Made by a program: the position numbers and the translations under genes
The notes under the pieces: model-generated
Told to the model about the DNA's origin: nothing
Seen by the model: only the letters and a program-made list of their open reading frames with translations
Databases searched by the model: none
Part shown: in pieces, positions 8,015 through 16,059 of the stretch
How positions within the stretch are numbered: the first letter of the stretch is position 1
Layout: each line of letters begins with the position of its first letter
NCBI GenBank assembly: GCA_014649155.1
Contig: BMSM01000013.1
Span: 117,089 to 181,088 of the forward strand
DNA length: 64,000 nucleotides
Reading direction: 5' to 3'
Source of the DNA: Streptomyces griseoviridis
GTDB taxonomy: Bacteria > Actinomycetota > Actinomycetes > Streptomycetales > Streptomycetaceae

Positions 8015-8887
8015 ATGACGAATCTCCGGATCGGTGTGATGTACGACCGCGACTGGGTGCCCGAGGAGTTGCCCGCCTTCGCGCGGCGGGCCGAGGCGCT
8101 CGGCGCGGACGACCTGTGGGTGGTGGAGGACCTGCGCTGGAACGGCGGGGTGTCGGCGGCGGCCGTGGCGCTGGGCGCGACCAAGCGGCTGCGGGTGGGC
8201 ATCGGGATCGCCCCCGCGCCGTTGCGCAGCCCGGCCCTGCTGGCGATGGAACTGGCCACGCTGGCGAGGGTGTTCCCCGGCCGCCTGGTGGCCGGGATCG
8301 GCCATGGCGTACGGGAGTGGATGGAGCAGGTCGGGGTGGCGCCGCGCTCTCCGCTGGCCCTGCTGGAGGAGACGATCACCGCTGTGCGGGCGCTGCTGCA
8401 CGGGGAACGGGTCACGGTGGACGGACGGGAGGTGCGGATCGACGGCATCGAGCTGGTGCATCCGCCCGCCGAGCCGCCGCCGCTGGTGGCGGGGGTGGTA
8501 CGGCCGCGCTCGCTGGAGCTGTCCGGGCGGGTCGCGGACGGCACGCTGATCGCCGAGGGCCACGGCCCGCGGGACCTGGTGCACATCCGGGCGCTGCTGG
8601 CCAAGGGCGGCGCGTGTGACGGCCACACGCTGAACGTGTTCGCGTTCGCCTGCGTCGGCGACGACCCCGAGGAGGTCGCGCGGACCCTGCACCCGCACAC
8701 CGAGGGGCACGGCGCCTGGCTGGGCCGCCCGCAGGAGGAGGTCTTCACCGTCTCCGGCGACGCCGCCGGGGCCGCGGCACGGATCGACGCGCTGCGGGAG
8801 TCGGGCGCCGACACCGTCGTCCTCCGGTTCGTCGGCGCTGAGCCGCTGCGGCAGATGGAAGCGGTCCTGGAGGCCGCCCGGCGCTGA
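8015..8887 (+). CDS. LLM-class F420/FMN-dependent oxidoreductase
   Basis: The 290-residue protein begins with the luciferase-like strand 'LRIGVMYDRDWVPEELPAFA'. It has 'LGADDLWVVEDL', 'RLRVGIGIAPAPLRSPALLA', 'LATLARVFPGRLVAGIGHGV' and 'SPLALLEETITAVRALL', which are standard blocks of the luciferase-like monooxygenase TIM barrel (often F420-dependent in actinobacteria). Length is normal. There is no ribosome site; a promoter ending 7 bp upstream implies leaderless translation. It is transcribed away from the HU-like gene with only 28 bp between starts. Confidence 0.8.
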   Translation: MTNLRIGVMYDRDWVPEELPAFARRAEALGADDLWVVEDLRWNGGVSAAAVALGATKRLRVGIGIAPAPLRSPALLAMELATLARVFPGRLVAGIGHGVREWMEQVGVAPRSPLALLEETITAVRALLHGERVTVDGREVRIDGIELVHPPAEPPPLVAGVVRPRSLELSGRVADGTLIAEGHGPRDLVHIRALLAKGGACDGHTLNVFAFACVGDDPEEVARTLHPHTEGHGAWLGRPQEEVFTVSGDAAGAAARIDALRESGADTVVLRFVGAEPLRQMEAVLEAARR

Positions 8888-9265
8888 CCCGCCATGCGTC
8901 GACACGCAGGTCAGCGGGCTCTTCTCGCTCCGAACCGGCTTCGCCTTGGACGACCCGGCCCTAGTGATCTGAGTCGGAGATTCGTCGGCAGTAGGCGGCG
9001 ACTTTGTCTCACCCTCATTGCTGTCGTATGGGCTTTATGGGAAGTATGCGGTTTTTCTATACGGAAGAGGCACGTGCGTGAGCAGGGTGACCAAATGCGC
9101 CATGCCGCCGTCGCAACGTTGGCAAGGGCACTGCGGCAACGGGAGGACTTCTTCACAGAATGGCACGATGGCACGCAGGACCGGGAAGCCCTCACCCGCT
9201 GGGGCGGGCACTCCGAGCGGCACTGACCGCTGGCGAGGCGACCGGTCAAGCAGGAGGAGCGAGTA
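8888..9265. other. 378-bp gap with lower GC, possible small gene
   Basis: The stretch is visibly less GC-rich around 9010-9070. A 43-codon frame from ATG 9095 to 9226 reads AAVATLARALRQREDFFTEW and is helical, but I do not recognise it and see no good ribosome site. The rest presumably carries the old promoter of the kinase gene. Confidence 0.3.
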
Positions 9266-10089
9266 GTGAATACTTCATCGCTGATCGGTGGGCGTTACAG
9301 GCGAAGGGGTGGGCCCACCAGTGGCGCCATGGGAGGTGTGTGGATTGCTGAGGACACGAAGCTGGACCGCATCGTGGCCATGAAGTTCCTCGCTCACCGC
9401 CGTCTCATACAACAGGGCGCCCCCACGGATTTTGCCGAGTCGACCGCGAGAATGTTCCAGCGGGAAGCCCGTGCCATGGCTCGGATAAATAGTTCACGCG
9501 TCGCCCACCTCTACGACAGCGACGAAAAACACGAGGGCGACGTCTACATCGTCATGGAGTATGTCGAGGGAGAATCGCTCGCCGAGCACCTCAGGACCGG
9601 GCCTAAGCTTCCGCTCGAGCGCACCGTGCGCTGGACACGCCAGATCTGCGAAGGCCTCGGCGCCAGTTCGACAGCCTCGTCCGGATTCTCTTGGCGAAGG
9701 ACCCAGCCGACTGTCCCAAGAACGCCCGCGCGGCTGAAGGTGCAGTAATCGAACTGTCGCATCTTTTGGACGCAACAGACGACACCGTCGAACGCTGCGA
9801 AGTACCCGACACGCCCGGCAGTAGCACCAGCCTCTCCCAGCACATCGAGGCACTGGACTTGCATATCTTCGAACTGGAAATCCTTCACGACCGTGGCGAT
9901 CAACCTCTGATCGAAGGGCGCACCGAACACGCCGAACTCACCGGCCAGTCAGGTGACACCCGCGGAGCAGCCGCTCTGTACGACCGACTCGCCCGTGACT
10001 GCCAGGAGTTGTTCGGCCCCTACGATGTTCGTACGCTAGACGCTTTCGAAGGTCTCGCCCGGTGGAACGGCGCAGTGCGAGCGAACTGA
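9266..10089 (+). pseudogene. Ser/Thr protein kinase with TPR tail, catalytic core deleted
   Basis: A GTG start at 9266 has AGGAGG in place. Residues 1 to about 130 are an N-lobe: a glycine-rich loop ('GAMGGVWIAED'), the ATP lysine in 'AMKFLAHR', alpha-C 'FQREARAMARI', the hinge 'YIVMEYVEGESLAEHLR' and alpha-E 'RQICEGL'. Then the HRD, DFG and APE regions are missing. From about 9664 the sense resumes one frame over as QFDSLVRILLAKDPADCP, the last kinase helix, followed by a TPR-like tail 'LYDRLARDCQELFGPYDVRT' ending at 10089. One deletion of about 150 codons with a frame change explains it. Confidence 0.7.
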
Positions 10090-10259
10090 AGAGCAGGATG
10101 TGGATCTTGGCGCCGGGTTCGCCCCGGTCGAGCGAATTCGACCATACGAGGCCCTCCCTTCGCCTCCCCCGTGACACAGTCGACCAGAGCAGCGGACCAG
10201 TCGAGGCGCAATATCCCCTGCCCGGGCTCCATGCGCGCCGCGCCGGGGGACAGAGGAAC

Positions 10260-10633
10260 TTCGCTCTGGAATCCGCCACCGACGAGGTGGTGCATGCCAT
10301 CGGCATGCACCCGCTGAATTCCGTCTGCGTAGCCCGCAGGTCTGCCTCCAGACACCCCTGCACACGCGAGAGCGGCAGGCAGTCCGAGACGCTGCCACGA
10401 CAGCGGATGGACTTCCTGCTGCTGGCGCCGGATTACTCCCGCATCGTCCTTCGGTCGACCGGGTTCAACACTGCGGCCGGCCGAACCAGCCCGACGAGAA
10501 GGGGTGGGTCACGCAAACCGTGGTGCCGCGCATGTAGGGGGAGACGGTCGCCAAGAACCGCCGACTCAGGCTCGGCGGGTACGGGGACTTCTTCATCACC
10601 CTCCTTACACGACACCAGAAGGCGACACTGTGA
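10260..10633 (+). pseudogene. remnant of a predicted nuclease-fold protein
   Basis: Frame 3 reads LPRQRMDFLLLAPDYSRIVL up to about 10451. Sense continues in frame 2 as VDRVQHCGRPNQPDEKGW, meets TAG 10535-10537, and goes on as GETVAKNRRLRLGGYGDFF to TGA 10631-10633. This resembles streptomycete proteins with a PD-(D/E)XK-like core ('RMDFLLLLP..RVVLEVDGVQHY ... MVAEDRRLRLAGYEVYRFGG'), but the acidic residues and the frame are lost. The family link is from memory of the motif and is tentative. Confidence 0.35.
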
Positions 10634-11335
10634 CACGGGGACCTGCCCTGGCCCGACAGGTAGCAGCGCTGCCAAGACCCCGGTGGGTTTCGCAGGCGTG
10701 GTACAGCACTGGGTGGGATCACCAAGGGCAAGGTGCGAAGGTAGGGGTGTTTTGTGACGGTGGAGTTGAACCGGGTCGGGCAGACGGGGTTCGGCAGGAT
10801 GGTCGCAGCGCTGGTGCACCGCTTGTACGACGTGTCCGCGTGCGGAGGTGGTTCACGGGTGCGGCGGGGACCAAGCCATCGGCATCAAGGCCACGCACGG
10901 GCCCGGGTGCGGATCTTCTTCCAGTGAAGTACCACCTGAACGGTTCCCCGACCACGGCGCACACGCACGTCAAGCATGCTTGGACAGTCCACCAGGGGTC
11001 ATCTGCTCAACCAGCGACCTGCTGGCCAAGGCCCACAAGACACCAACATCCGGCAAGGCCGTTTCGGGACCTGGGCGCGCCGATGCTGTTCTCGCGCGTG
11101 ACCTTCGCTGCCGCAAGGCCGATACTGCCGACAGCAGGGATCCCGACCACGCCGCACCCGACCGTCCGACGGACCTGACGAGCCGTCAGCGAAGTCAGCA
11201 GTGAGTCAGCATCAGTACCGCCAGAACCCGCTCCAAGCCGTCACGGAGCACCAAGATCGAAACCCGCTCCCACCCACTCTGACCAGCACAGACGCAGGTC
11301 ACTGACTGACCTGCTAGCCATTCCAGGAGGTACCC
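10634..11335. other. 702-bp stretch without a recognisable gene
   Basis: Only short frames with poor coding character are seen. One, GTG 10754 to TGA 10925-10927, begins TVELNRVGQTGFGRMVAALV and may be the opening of another decayed restriction-type gene, but this is weak. The last 170 bp should carry the promoter of dhaK, whose AGGAGG is at 11325-11330. Confidence 0.4.
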
Positions 11336-12328
11336 GTGAAGATGCTGATCAACGTCCCGGAGACCGTCGTGGCGGACGCGCTGCGGGGGATGGCCGCCGC
11401 TCATCCCGAGCTGACCGTGGACGTCGAGAACCGGGTGATCATACGGCGGGACGCCCCCGTGCCCGGGAAGGTCGCCCTGGTGTCCGGGGGCGGTTCGGGG
11501 CACGAGCCGCTGCACGGGGGGTTCGTGGGGCCGGGGATGCTCGCGGCGGCCTGCCCGGGGGAGGTGTTCACCTCGCCCGTGCCGGACCAGATGGTGCGGG
11601 CGGCGGCGGCCGTGGACAGCGGGGCGGGCGTGCTGTTCGTGGTGAAGAACTACACCGGCGACGTGCTCAACTTCGACATGGCCGCCGAGCTGGCCGAGGA
11701 CGAGGGCATCCAGGTCGCCAAGGTGCTGGTCGAGGACGACGTGGCGGTGACGGACAGCCTGTACACGGCCGGGCGGCGCGGGACGGGCGGCACGCTCTTC
11801 GTGGAGAAGATCGCGGGCGCCGCGGCGGAGGAGGGGCAGCCGCTGGAGCGGGTGGAGGCGATCGCGCGGCAGGTCGCCGGGGCGTCCCGCAGTTTCGGTG
11901 TCGCGCTGGGCGCCTGCACCACCCCGGCCAAGGGCAGCCCGACCTTCGACCTCCCGGCCGGTGAGCTGGAGCTGGGCGTCGGCATCCACGGCGAGCCCGG
12001 CCGGGAGCGGCGGCCGATGATGACCTCCGGGGAGATCGCCGAGGCCGCCGTCGACGCGGTCCTGACCGACCTGGAGCCCCGCAACCCGGTCCTGGTGCTG
12101 GTCAACGGCATGGGCGCGACCCCGCTGCTGGAGCTGTACGGCTTCAACGGCGAGGTGCAGCGGGTGCTCGCCGAGCGGGGCGTGGCGGTCGCCCGGGTCC
12201 TCGTCGGCAACTACGTCACCTCCCTCGACATGGCGGGCGCCTCGGTGACCCTGTGCCAGGTCGACGAGGAACTGCTGCGGCTGTGGGACGCCCCGGTGCG
12301 CACGCCCGCGCTGAGGTGGGGCATGTGA
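11336..12328 (+). CDS. dhaK: dihydroxyacetone kinase subunit DhaK
   Basis: The 330-residue protein binds dihydroxyacetone covalently as a hemiaminal through a histidine, here H218 in 'GVGIHGEPG'. 'VSGGGSGHEPLHGGFVG', 'VKNYTGDVLNFDMA' and 'GRRGTGGTLFVEKIAGAAAE' are classic DhaK blocks. The start is GTG 11336 behind AGGAGG. With DhaL and DhaM immediately after, this is the PTS-dependent form, which uses phosphoenolpyruvate through the PTS and not ATP. It acts in the cytoplasm in glycerol/dihydroxyacetone breakdown. Confidence 0.95.
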   Translation: MKMLINVPETVVADALRGMAAAHPELTVDVENRVIIRRDAPVPGKVALVSGGGSGHEPLHGGFVGPGMLAAACPGEVFTSPVPDQMVRAAAAVDSGAGVLFVVKNYTGDVLNFDMAAELAEDEGIQVAKVLVEDDVAVTDSLYTAGRRGTGGTLFVEKIAGAAAEEGQPLERVEAIARQVAGASRSFGVALGACTTPAKGSPTFDLPAGELELGVGIHGEPGRERRPMMTSGEIAEAAVDAVLTDLEPRNPVLVLVNGMGATPLLELYGFNGEVQRVLAERGVAVARVLVGNYVTSLDMAGASVTLCQVDEELLRLWDAPVRTPALRWGM

Positions 12329-12375
12329 CGGACCGGCCGGCCACCCGTCCCGTACCTTCCAGGCAAGGAGGCGAT

Positions 12376-12975
12376 GTGCTCGACGCCGATTTCTTCCGCC
12401 GCTGGATGACCGCGGCGGCCGCGTCGGTCGACCGTGCGGCCGACCGGCTCACCGAACTGGACTCGCCGATCGGCGACGCCGACCACGGCAGCAACCTCCG
12501 GCGCGGTTTCACGGCCGTGCGGGCCGCGCTGGAGGAGGAGAGCCCGGACACTCCCGGCGCGGTGCTGACGCTCGCCGGGCGCCGGCTGGTCTCGACCGTG
12601 GGCGGTGCCTCCGGACCGCTGTACGGGATGCTGCTGCGCCGGACGGGTAAGGCCCTCGGGGACGCCGCGGAGGTGAGCGAGGAGCAGTTCGCCGGCGCGC
12701 TGCGCGTCGGGGTGGACGCGGTCCGGGCGCTGGGCGGTGCGGCGCCGGGCGACAAGACCATGATCGACGCGCTGGCGCCGGCGGTGGACGCGCTCGGCGA
12801 CTCCTTCGCCGCCGCCCGGTCCGCCGCCCTCGCGGGTGCCGAGGCGACGACGCCGCTGCGGGCCCGCAAGGGACGGGCCAGCTACCTCGGGGAGCGCAGC
12901 GTGGGTCATCAGGACCCCGGTGCCGCCTCCGCCGCCCTGCTGGTGGCCGCGCTCGCGGAGGTGGCCGGTGAGTGA
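12376..12975 (+). CDS. dhaL: dihydroxyacetone kinase subunit DhaL
   Basis: The 199-residue protein contains 'LDSPIGDADHGSNLRRGF', the conserved aspartates that hold Mg-ADP, and 'TVGGASGPLYG' and 'PGDKTMIDALAPA'. DhaL carries ADP as a permanent cofactor that is re-phosphorylated by DhaM. I place the start at GTG 12376, which has AAGGAGG at a proper distance and gives the usual family length. An in-frame GTG at 12325 overlapping the dhaK stop is possible but would add an unconserved tail. Confidence 0.92.
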   Translation: MLDADFFRRWMTAAAASVDRAADRLTELDSPIGDADHGSNLRRGFTAVRAALEEESPDTPGAVLTLAGRRLVSTVGGASGPLYGMLLRRTGKALGDAAEVSEEQFAGALRVGVDAVRALGGAAPGDKTMIDALAPAVDALGDSFAAARSAALAGAEATTPLRARKGRASYLGERSVGHQDPGAASAALLVAALAEVAGE

Positions 12976-13378
12976 GGGCGGGCAGGTCGGCATCGTCCTG
13001 GTGTCGCACAGTGCGGAGGTGGCCGCTTCGGTGGCCGCCCTGGCGAAGGCCCTGGCGGGCGGCGGCGCCGCGGTACCGGTCGCGGTGGCCGGCGGCACGG
13101 AGGACGGCGGGTTCGGCACCAGCGCGGGGCTGGTCGCGGGGGCCGCGGCGGCCGTGGACCGGGGCGCCGGTGTGGCGGTCCTCGCCGACCTCGGCAGCGC
13201 GGTGCTGACGGTCCGGGCGCTGCTCGCCGAGGGGGACGAACTCCCGCCCGGCACGCGCCTGGTGGACGCCCCGTTCGTGGAGGGGGCGGTGGCCGCGGTC
13301 GTCACGGCGGCGGCCGGGGCCGACCTGGCGGCCGTGGAGGCGGCGGCCGGCGAGGCGTACACCTACCGGAAAGTTTGA
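12968..13378 (+). CDS. dhaM: PTS-dependent dihydroxyacetone kinase phosphotransferase DhaM (EIIA domain only)
   Basis: The 136-residue protein starts at GTG 12968, overlapping the dhaL stop by 8 bp. 'VGIVLVSHSAEVAASVAALA' holds the phospho-accepting histidine of the mannose-type EIIA fold, followed by 'GGTEDGGFGTSAGLVAGAA' and 'VLADLGSAVLTV'. It is the short form: the HPr-like and EI-like domains of E. coli DhaM are missing, so the general PTS must supply the phosphate. Confidence 0.92.
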   Translation: MSEGGQVGIVLVSHSAEVAASVAALAKALAGGGAAVPVAVAGGTEDGGFGTSAGLVAGAAAAVDRGAGVAVLADLGSAVLTVRALLAEGDELPPGTRLVDAPFVEGAVAAVVTAAAGADLAAVEAAAGEAYTYRKV

Positions 13379-13398
13379 GGCGCCGGGGCTCGGCGCCT
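13378..13398. terminator. hairpin between convergent dhaM and tetR genes
   Basis: AGGCGCC and GGCGCCT pair as a 7-bp stem directly after the dhaM stop, followed by TTCTCC. It lies between two convergent genes and could serve both. Confidence 0.45.
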
Positions 13399-13412
13399 TC
13401 TCCCCCGGGTTC

Positions 13413-14069
13413 TCAGCCGAGCCCCGCCGCCGCGACCGTCAGGGCCTCGCGCAGCGCTGTGGCCAGCCGGGCCCGTGCCGTCGCCGGGTCGGCGGGGGCC
13501 CCGGGGTCCGCGCCGGCGGTGTACCAGGCGTGGTGTTCGACCGCCGCGCGCAGCGCCGCGTTGAACATCGCCGCCTGGACGGCCGGCCGCAGGTCGTCGG
13601 GGGGCAGCCCGGCCCGGTCGGCGAGGGCGCGGGCGAAGGCCGGTTCCGCCTCGTCGTGCATCCGGAGCCAGACGGCGCGCAGTCCGGGTTCGGTACGGGT
13701 GAGCCGTACCAGCGCGCCCACGTCGGCGCCGTCCGGTCCGGCGAGGAGCCGGTCGCCGGTGGCGGGGTCCTCGTCGAAGTCGAGGGCCTCCGTCAGGGGC
13801 CGGCCGGGGGGCCAGCGACGCAGCGCGGCGGCGAGCAGTTCGATGCCGGCCGTGAGCAGCGGCCGTACGCAGCTCTCCTTGCTCGGGAAGTAGCGCCACA
13901 CGGTGCGCGCGGAGACGCCGGCCGCCTCCCCGATCTGCTCGCCGGTGGTCGCGGCGACGCCCTGGGTGACGAAGAGGCCCACCGCGGCGCGGGCGATCTC
14001 CAGACGGATCTCGGCCTTGCGCTCCTCGGTCAGGGGTGGTCGTCCCGTCCGTCCGCGGCCTGCGGTCAT
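13413..14069 (-). CDS. TetR-family transcriptional regulator
   Basis: The 218-residue protein has a GGAGGA ribosome site. The N-terminal helix-turn-helix reads 'VAATTGEQIGEAAGVSARTV' then 'WRYFPSKESCVRPLL'. The C-terminal half fits the TetR_C type found in AcrR-like regulators. It faces the SDR gene across a 136-bp gap that contains a 25-bp palindrome, so it very probably represses that gene and itself. Ligand unknown. Confidence 0.9.
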   Translation of the reverse strand: MTAGRGRTGRPPLTEERKAEIRLEIARAAVGLFVTQGVAATTGEQIGEAAGVSARTVWRYFPSKESCVRPLLTAGIELLAAALRRWPPGRPLTEALDFDEDPATGDRLLAGPDGADVGALVRLTRTEPGLRAVWLRMHDEAEPAFARALADRAGLPPDDLRPAVQAAMFNAALRAAVEHHAWYTAGADPGAPADPATARARLATALREALTVAAAGLG

Positions 14070-14117
14070 GTGTTCCTCCGGCGCCGGTGATCACTGCACG
14101 GGGATTCTCCCCCACGA

Positions 14118-14142
14118 CTTTCTGTCATCCAGTGACACAAAG
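14118..14142. promoter_or_regulatory. operator-like palindrome between tetR and SDR genes
   Basis: CTTTCTGTCA and TGACACAAAG form 10-bp arms around TCCAG; 9 of 10 pairs match, with TGTCA/TGACA as the core. It is the only clear symmetry in this divergent gap and is the expected target of the adjacent TetR protein. Confidence 0.65.
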
Positions 14143-14205
14143 TTGTAGAGTGCGGGTGGGGGGCGGTCCGACGCCCCCTGTTCATCACGCGCGGAGGAGC
14201 ACCAC

Positions 14206-14958
14206 ATGGCCGGCGGACGCGGTGTCGTCGTCACGGGAGCGGGATCGGGTATCGGACGGGCGGCGGCGCTGGCCTTCGCGGCGGGCGGGGACCGGGTGGT
14301 GGTGGCCGACATCGACGCCGCGCGCGCCGAGGCCGTCGTGCGGGAGATCGAGCAGGCCGGCGGCACGGCGGTGGCCGCCGCCGGCGACCTGGGCGACCAG
14401 GCGGTCGTGGACCGGGTCGTGGCGACGGCGGTGGAACGGTTCGGCGGAGTGGACGTCCTGGTGAACAACGCCGGGATCATGGACCGCATGTCGGCGCTGG
14501 CCGACGTGAGCGACGCCGAGTGGGAGCGGGTGATCCGGGTCAACCTCACCGCGCCGTTCCTGCTGAGCCGCGCCGTGCTCCCGCACATGCTGGCCGCGGG
14601 CAGGGGCGCCATCGTGAACACCGCCTCCGAGGCCGCCCTGCGCGGCAGCGCCGCGGGCGCCGCCTACACCGCGTCCAAGCACGGCGTGGTGGGGCTGACC
14701 AAGTCCCTCGCGGTGATGTACCGGGGGCAGGGCATCCGGGCCAACGCCATCTGCCCGGGCGGCACGGCGACCGCCATCGCGGTCGACGCCGACCAGGGCG
14801 CGCGCGGTCCGGCGACGGTCGGCGCGCACCACGTCAACATGGGCCGGCTGTCGCGGCCCGAGGAACAGGCCGCGGCCATCGTTTTCCTCGCCTCGGACGC
14901 GGCGAGCAACATCAACGGGGCGATCCTGCCCGTGGACGACGGCTGGTCGGCCGTCTGA
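14206..14958 (+). CDS. SDR-family NAD(P)-dependent oxidoreductase
   Basis: The 250-residue protein is a classical short-chain dehydrogenase: cofactor motif TGAGSGIG near 11-18, 'NNAG' near 90, the catalytic serine in 'NTASEAALRGSAAG', 'YTASK' with Y and K, and 'CPGGTATAIA'. 'VVVADIDAARAEA' has an aspartate at the end of beta-2, which favours NAD over NADP. AGGAG precedes ATG. It is divergent from, and probably controlled by, the TetR gene. Confidence 0.88.
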   Translation: MAGGRGVVVTGAGSGIGRAAALAFAAGGDRVVVADIDAARAEAVVREIEQAGGTAVAAAGDLGDQAVVDRVVATAVERFGGVDVLVNNAGIMDRMSALADVSDAEWERVIRVNLTAPFLLSRAVLPHMLAAGRGAIVNTASEAALRGSAAGAAYTASKHGVVGLTKSLAVMYRGQGIRANAICPGGTATAIAVDADQGARGPATVGAHHVNMGRLSRPEEQAAAIVFLASDAASNINGAILPVDDGWSAV

Positions 14959-14965
14959 CCGGCCG

Positions 14966-15706
14966 TCAGGGACCGGGCGTGCGCAGGAAGTCGCGGGCCA
15001 GCCGCTCCCCGGCCCGCTCGGCGGCCCGGCGGTCCTCCACGGGGTCCACCCGGCCGCCGTCGAACACGATGTACGTGACGCCGGAGGGCACACCGCCGCC
15101 GCGCGGGTCGGGCCGGATGCCGAGTTCCTCCGCCAAGGCGTAGGACCCCTCGCCGATGACACCGCGCGGGCCGATGTCGCCGACCACCGCGTACCGCACC
15201 CGGTCCCGGTGGATCACGGCCGCCACCGACCCGCCGGTGACGCCGTCCGCGCGGTGGTCCCAGGCGGGGCCCGGCGAGGGCACGACGATGTACGGCAGCC
15301 GGGCGGCGTCCAGTGGCCGCCCGTCGGACTGCGCGAAGGCCGTGGACGCGGTGAAGACCGGATCCGTGCGGCGGTTGCAGCGGGGTCCGGGCCGGCCGTC
15401 GCAGTCGATGTCCAGGTCGGCCTTCCAGAAGACGGCGCCGGGCGTCCGGCACACCGGCACGTCGGCCGGCTTCCCGGCGTCGCCGCGGTGCCGGGCGGAC
15501 GAGACCGGGTCGCAGTCGCGCACCCTGGCCAGCAGACCCTCGGCGGTGACGGCGTCGTCGCCGGGTTTCTCCCGGACCTCCGCGAAGGCGGTCCGCGCCT
15601 GCGACCCGGCACCCGGTCCGGGCGGCGGCGGGGCGGCGGGCGGGGCGGCCGGGGCGAGCAGGGCGGCGCTCGCCGCGACGAGCGTGAGCGACTGGACACG
15701 CACCAT
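14966..15706 (-). CDS. GH75-family chitosanase, secreted
   Basis: The 246-residue protein starts with a signal peptide (VRVQSLTLVAASAALLAPAA). The mature part has the glycoside hydrolase 75 blocks 'AVFWKADLDIDCDGRPGPRC', 'LPYIVVPSP', 'VRYAVVGDIGPRGVIGEGSY' and 'SGVTYIVFDGG'; the aspartate in 'DLDIDCDG' and glutamate in 'GEGSYALAEELGI' are the likely catalytic acids. It hydrolyses chitosan outside the cell. I chose ATG 15706, with GGAG 8 bp upstream, over an upstream in-frame ATG because it gives a proper signal peptide. Confidence 0.85.
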   Translation of the reverse strand: MVRVQSLTLVAASAALLAPAAPPAAPPPPGPGAGSQARTAFAEVREKPGDDAVTAEGLLARVRDCDPVSSARHRGDAGKPADVPVCRTPGAVFWKADLDIDCDGRPGPRCNRRTDPVFTASTAFAQSDGRPLDAARLPYIVVPSPGPAWDHRADGVTGGSVAAVIHRDRVRYAVVGDIGPRGVIGEGSYALAEELGIRPDPRGGGVPSGVTYIVFDGGRVDPVEDRRAAERAGERLARDFLRTPGP

Positions 15707-16059
15707 GGGGCTCTCCAGGGGACCTCGGCGGAACCTGACGGACACTCAGGCCAATCTGGGACCCGGCCCGCCGGACGGCCACCGGAGGAGGGCCGGACGG
15801 CGCACGCCCGGCCCGGGCGAAGAGACGGGCGGCCCGAGCCTCGACCGGCTCGGGCCGCCCGTGCCGGCGCGGCACAGCGACGACAGCATTGCGCGCCACC
15901 GGCCTAACTCTCCCGGTCGACCGGGGAGTTGGGCCGTCACGCACCTCAGCATACGTAACTCTTCCGGGTGAGTGCGCCCTCCGCCCTCTTGATGTGATCG
16001 CGTCAGCCGGTCCATATTGGTCCGGACCATTGCCGTCAGGCCGTCCGGGAGGCAGCGCC
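15707..16059. other. 353-bp gap between divergent chitosanase and FnIII genes
   Basis: The gap holds two symmetric elements: the 16-bp perfect hairpin at 15825-15862 and a near-palindrome at about 15905-15929 with arms AACTCTCCCGG and CCGGGGAGTT around TCGA. No gene is convincing; a 94-codon minus-strand frame is interrupted in sense by the hairpin. Confidence 0.4.
15825..15862. repeat. 16-bp perfect inverted repeat, terminator-like, with no gene ending before it
   Basis: ACGGGCGGCCCGAGCC and GGCTCGGGCCGCCCGT flank a 6-nt loop. The strength is that of an intrinsic terminator, yet it lies upstream of both flanking genes. Confidence 0.8.

Noticed and set aside
10754..10927. A 57-codon frame beginning TVELNRVGQTGFGRM
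   Set aside because: It faintly recalls the opening of restriction-like proteins, but is too short and has no ribosome site to call.
15746..16030. A 94-codon minus-strand frame upstream of the chitosanase gene
   Set aside because: It spans the strong hairpin, has no ribosome site and no recognisable product.
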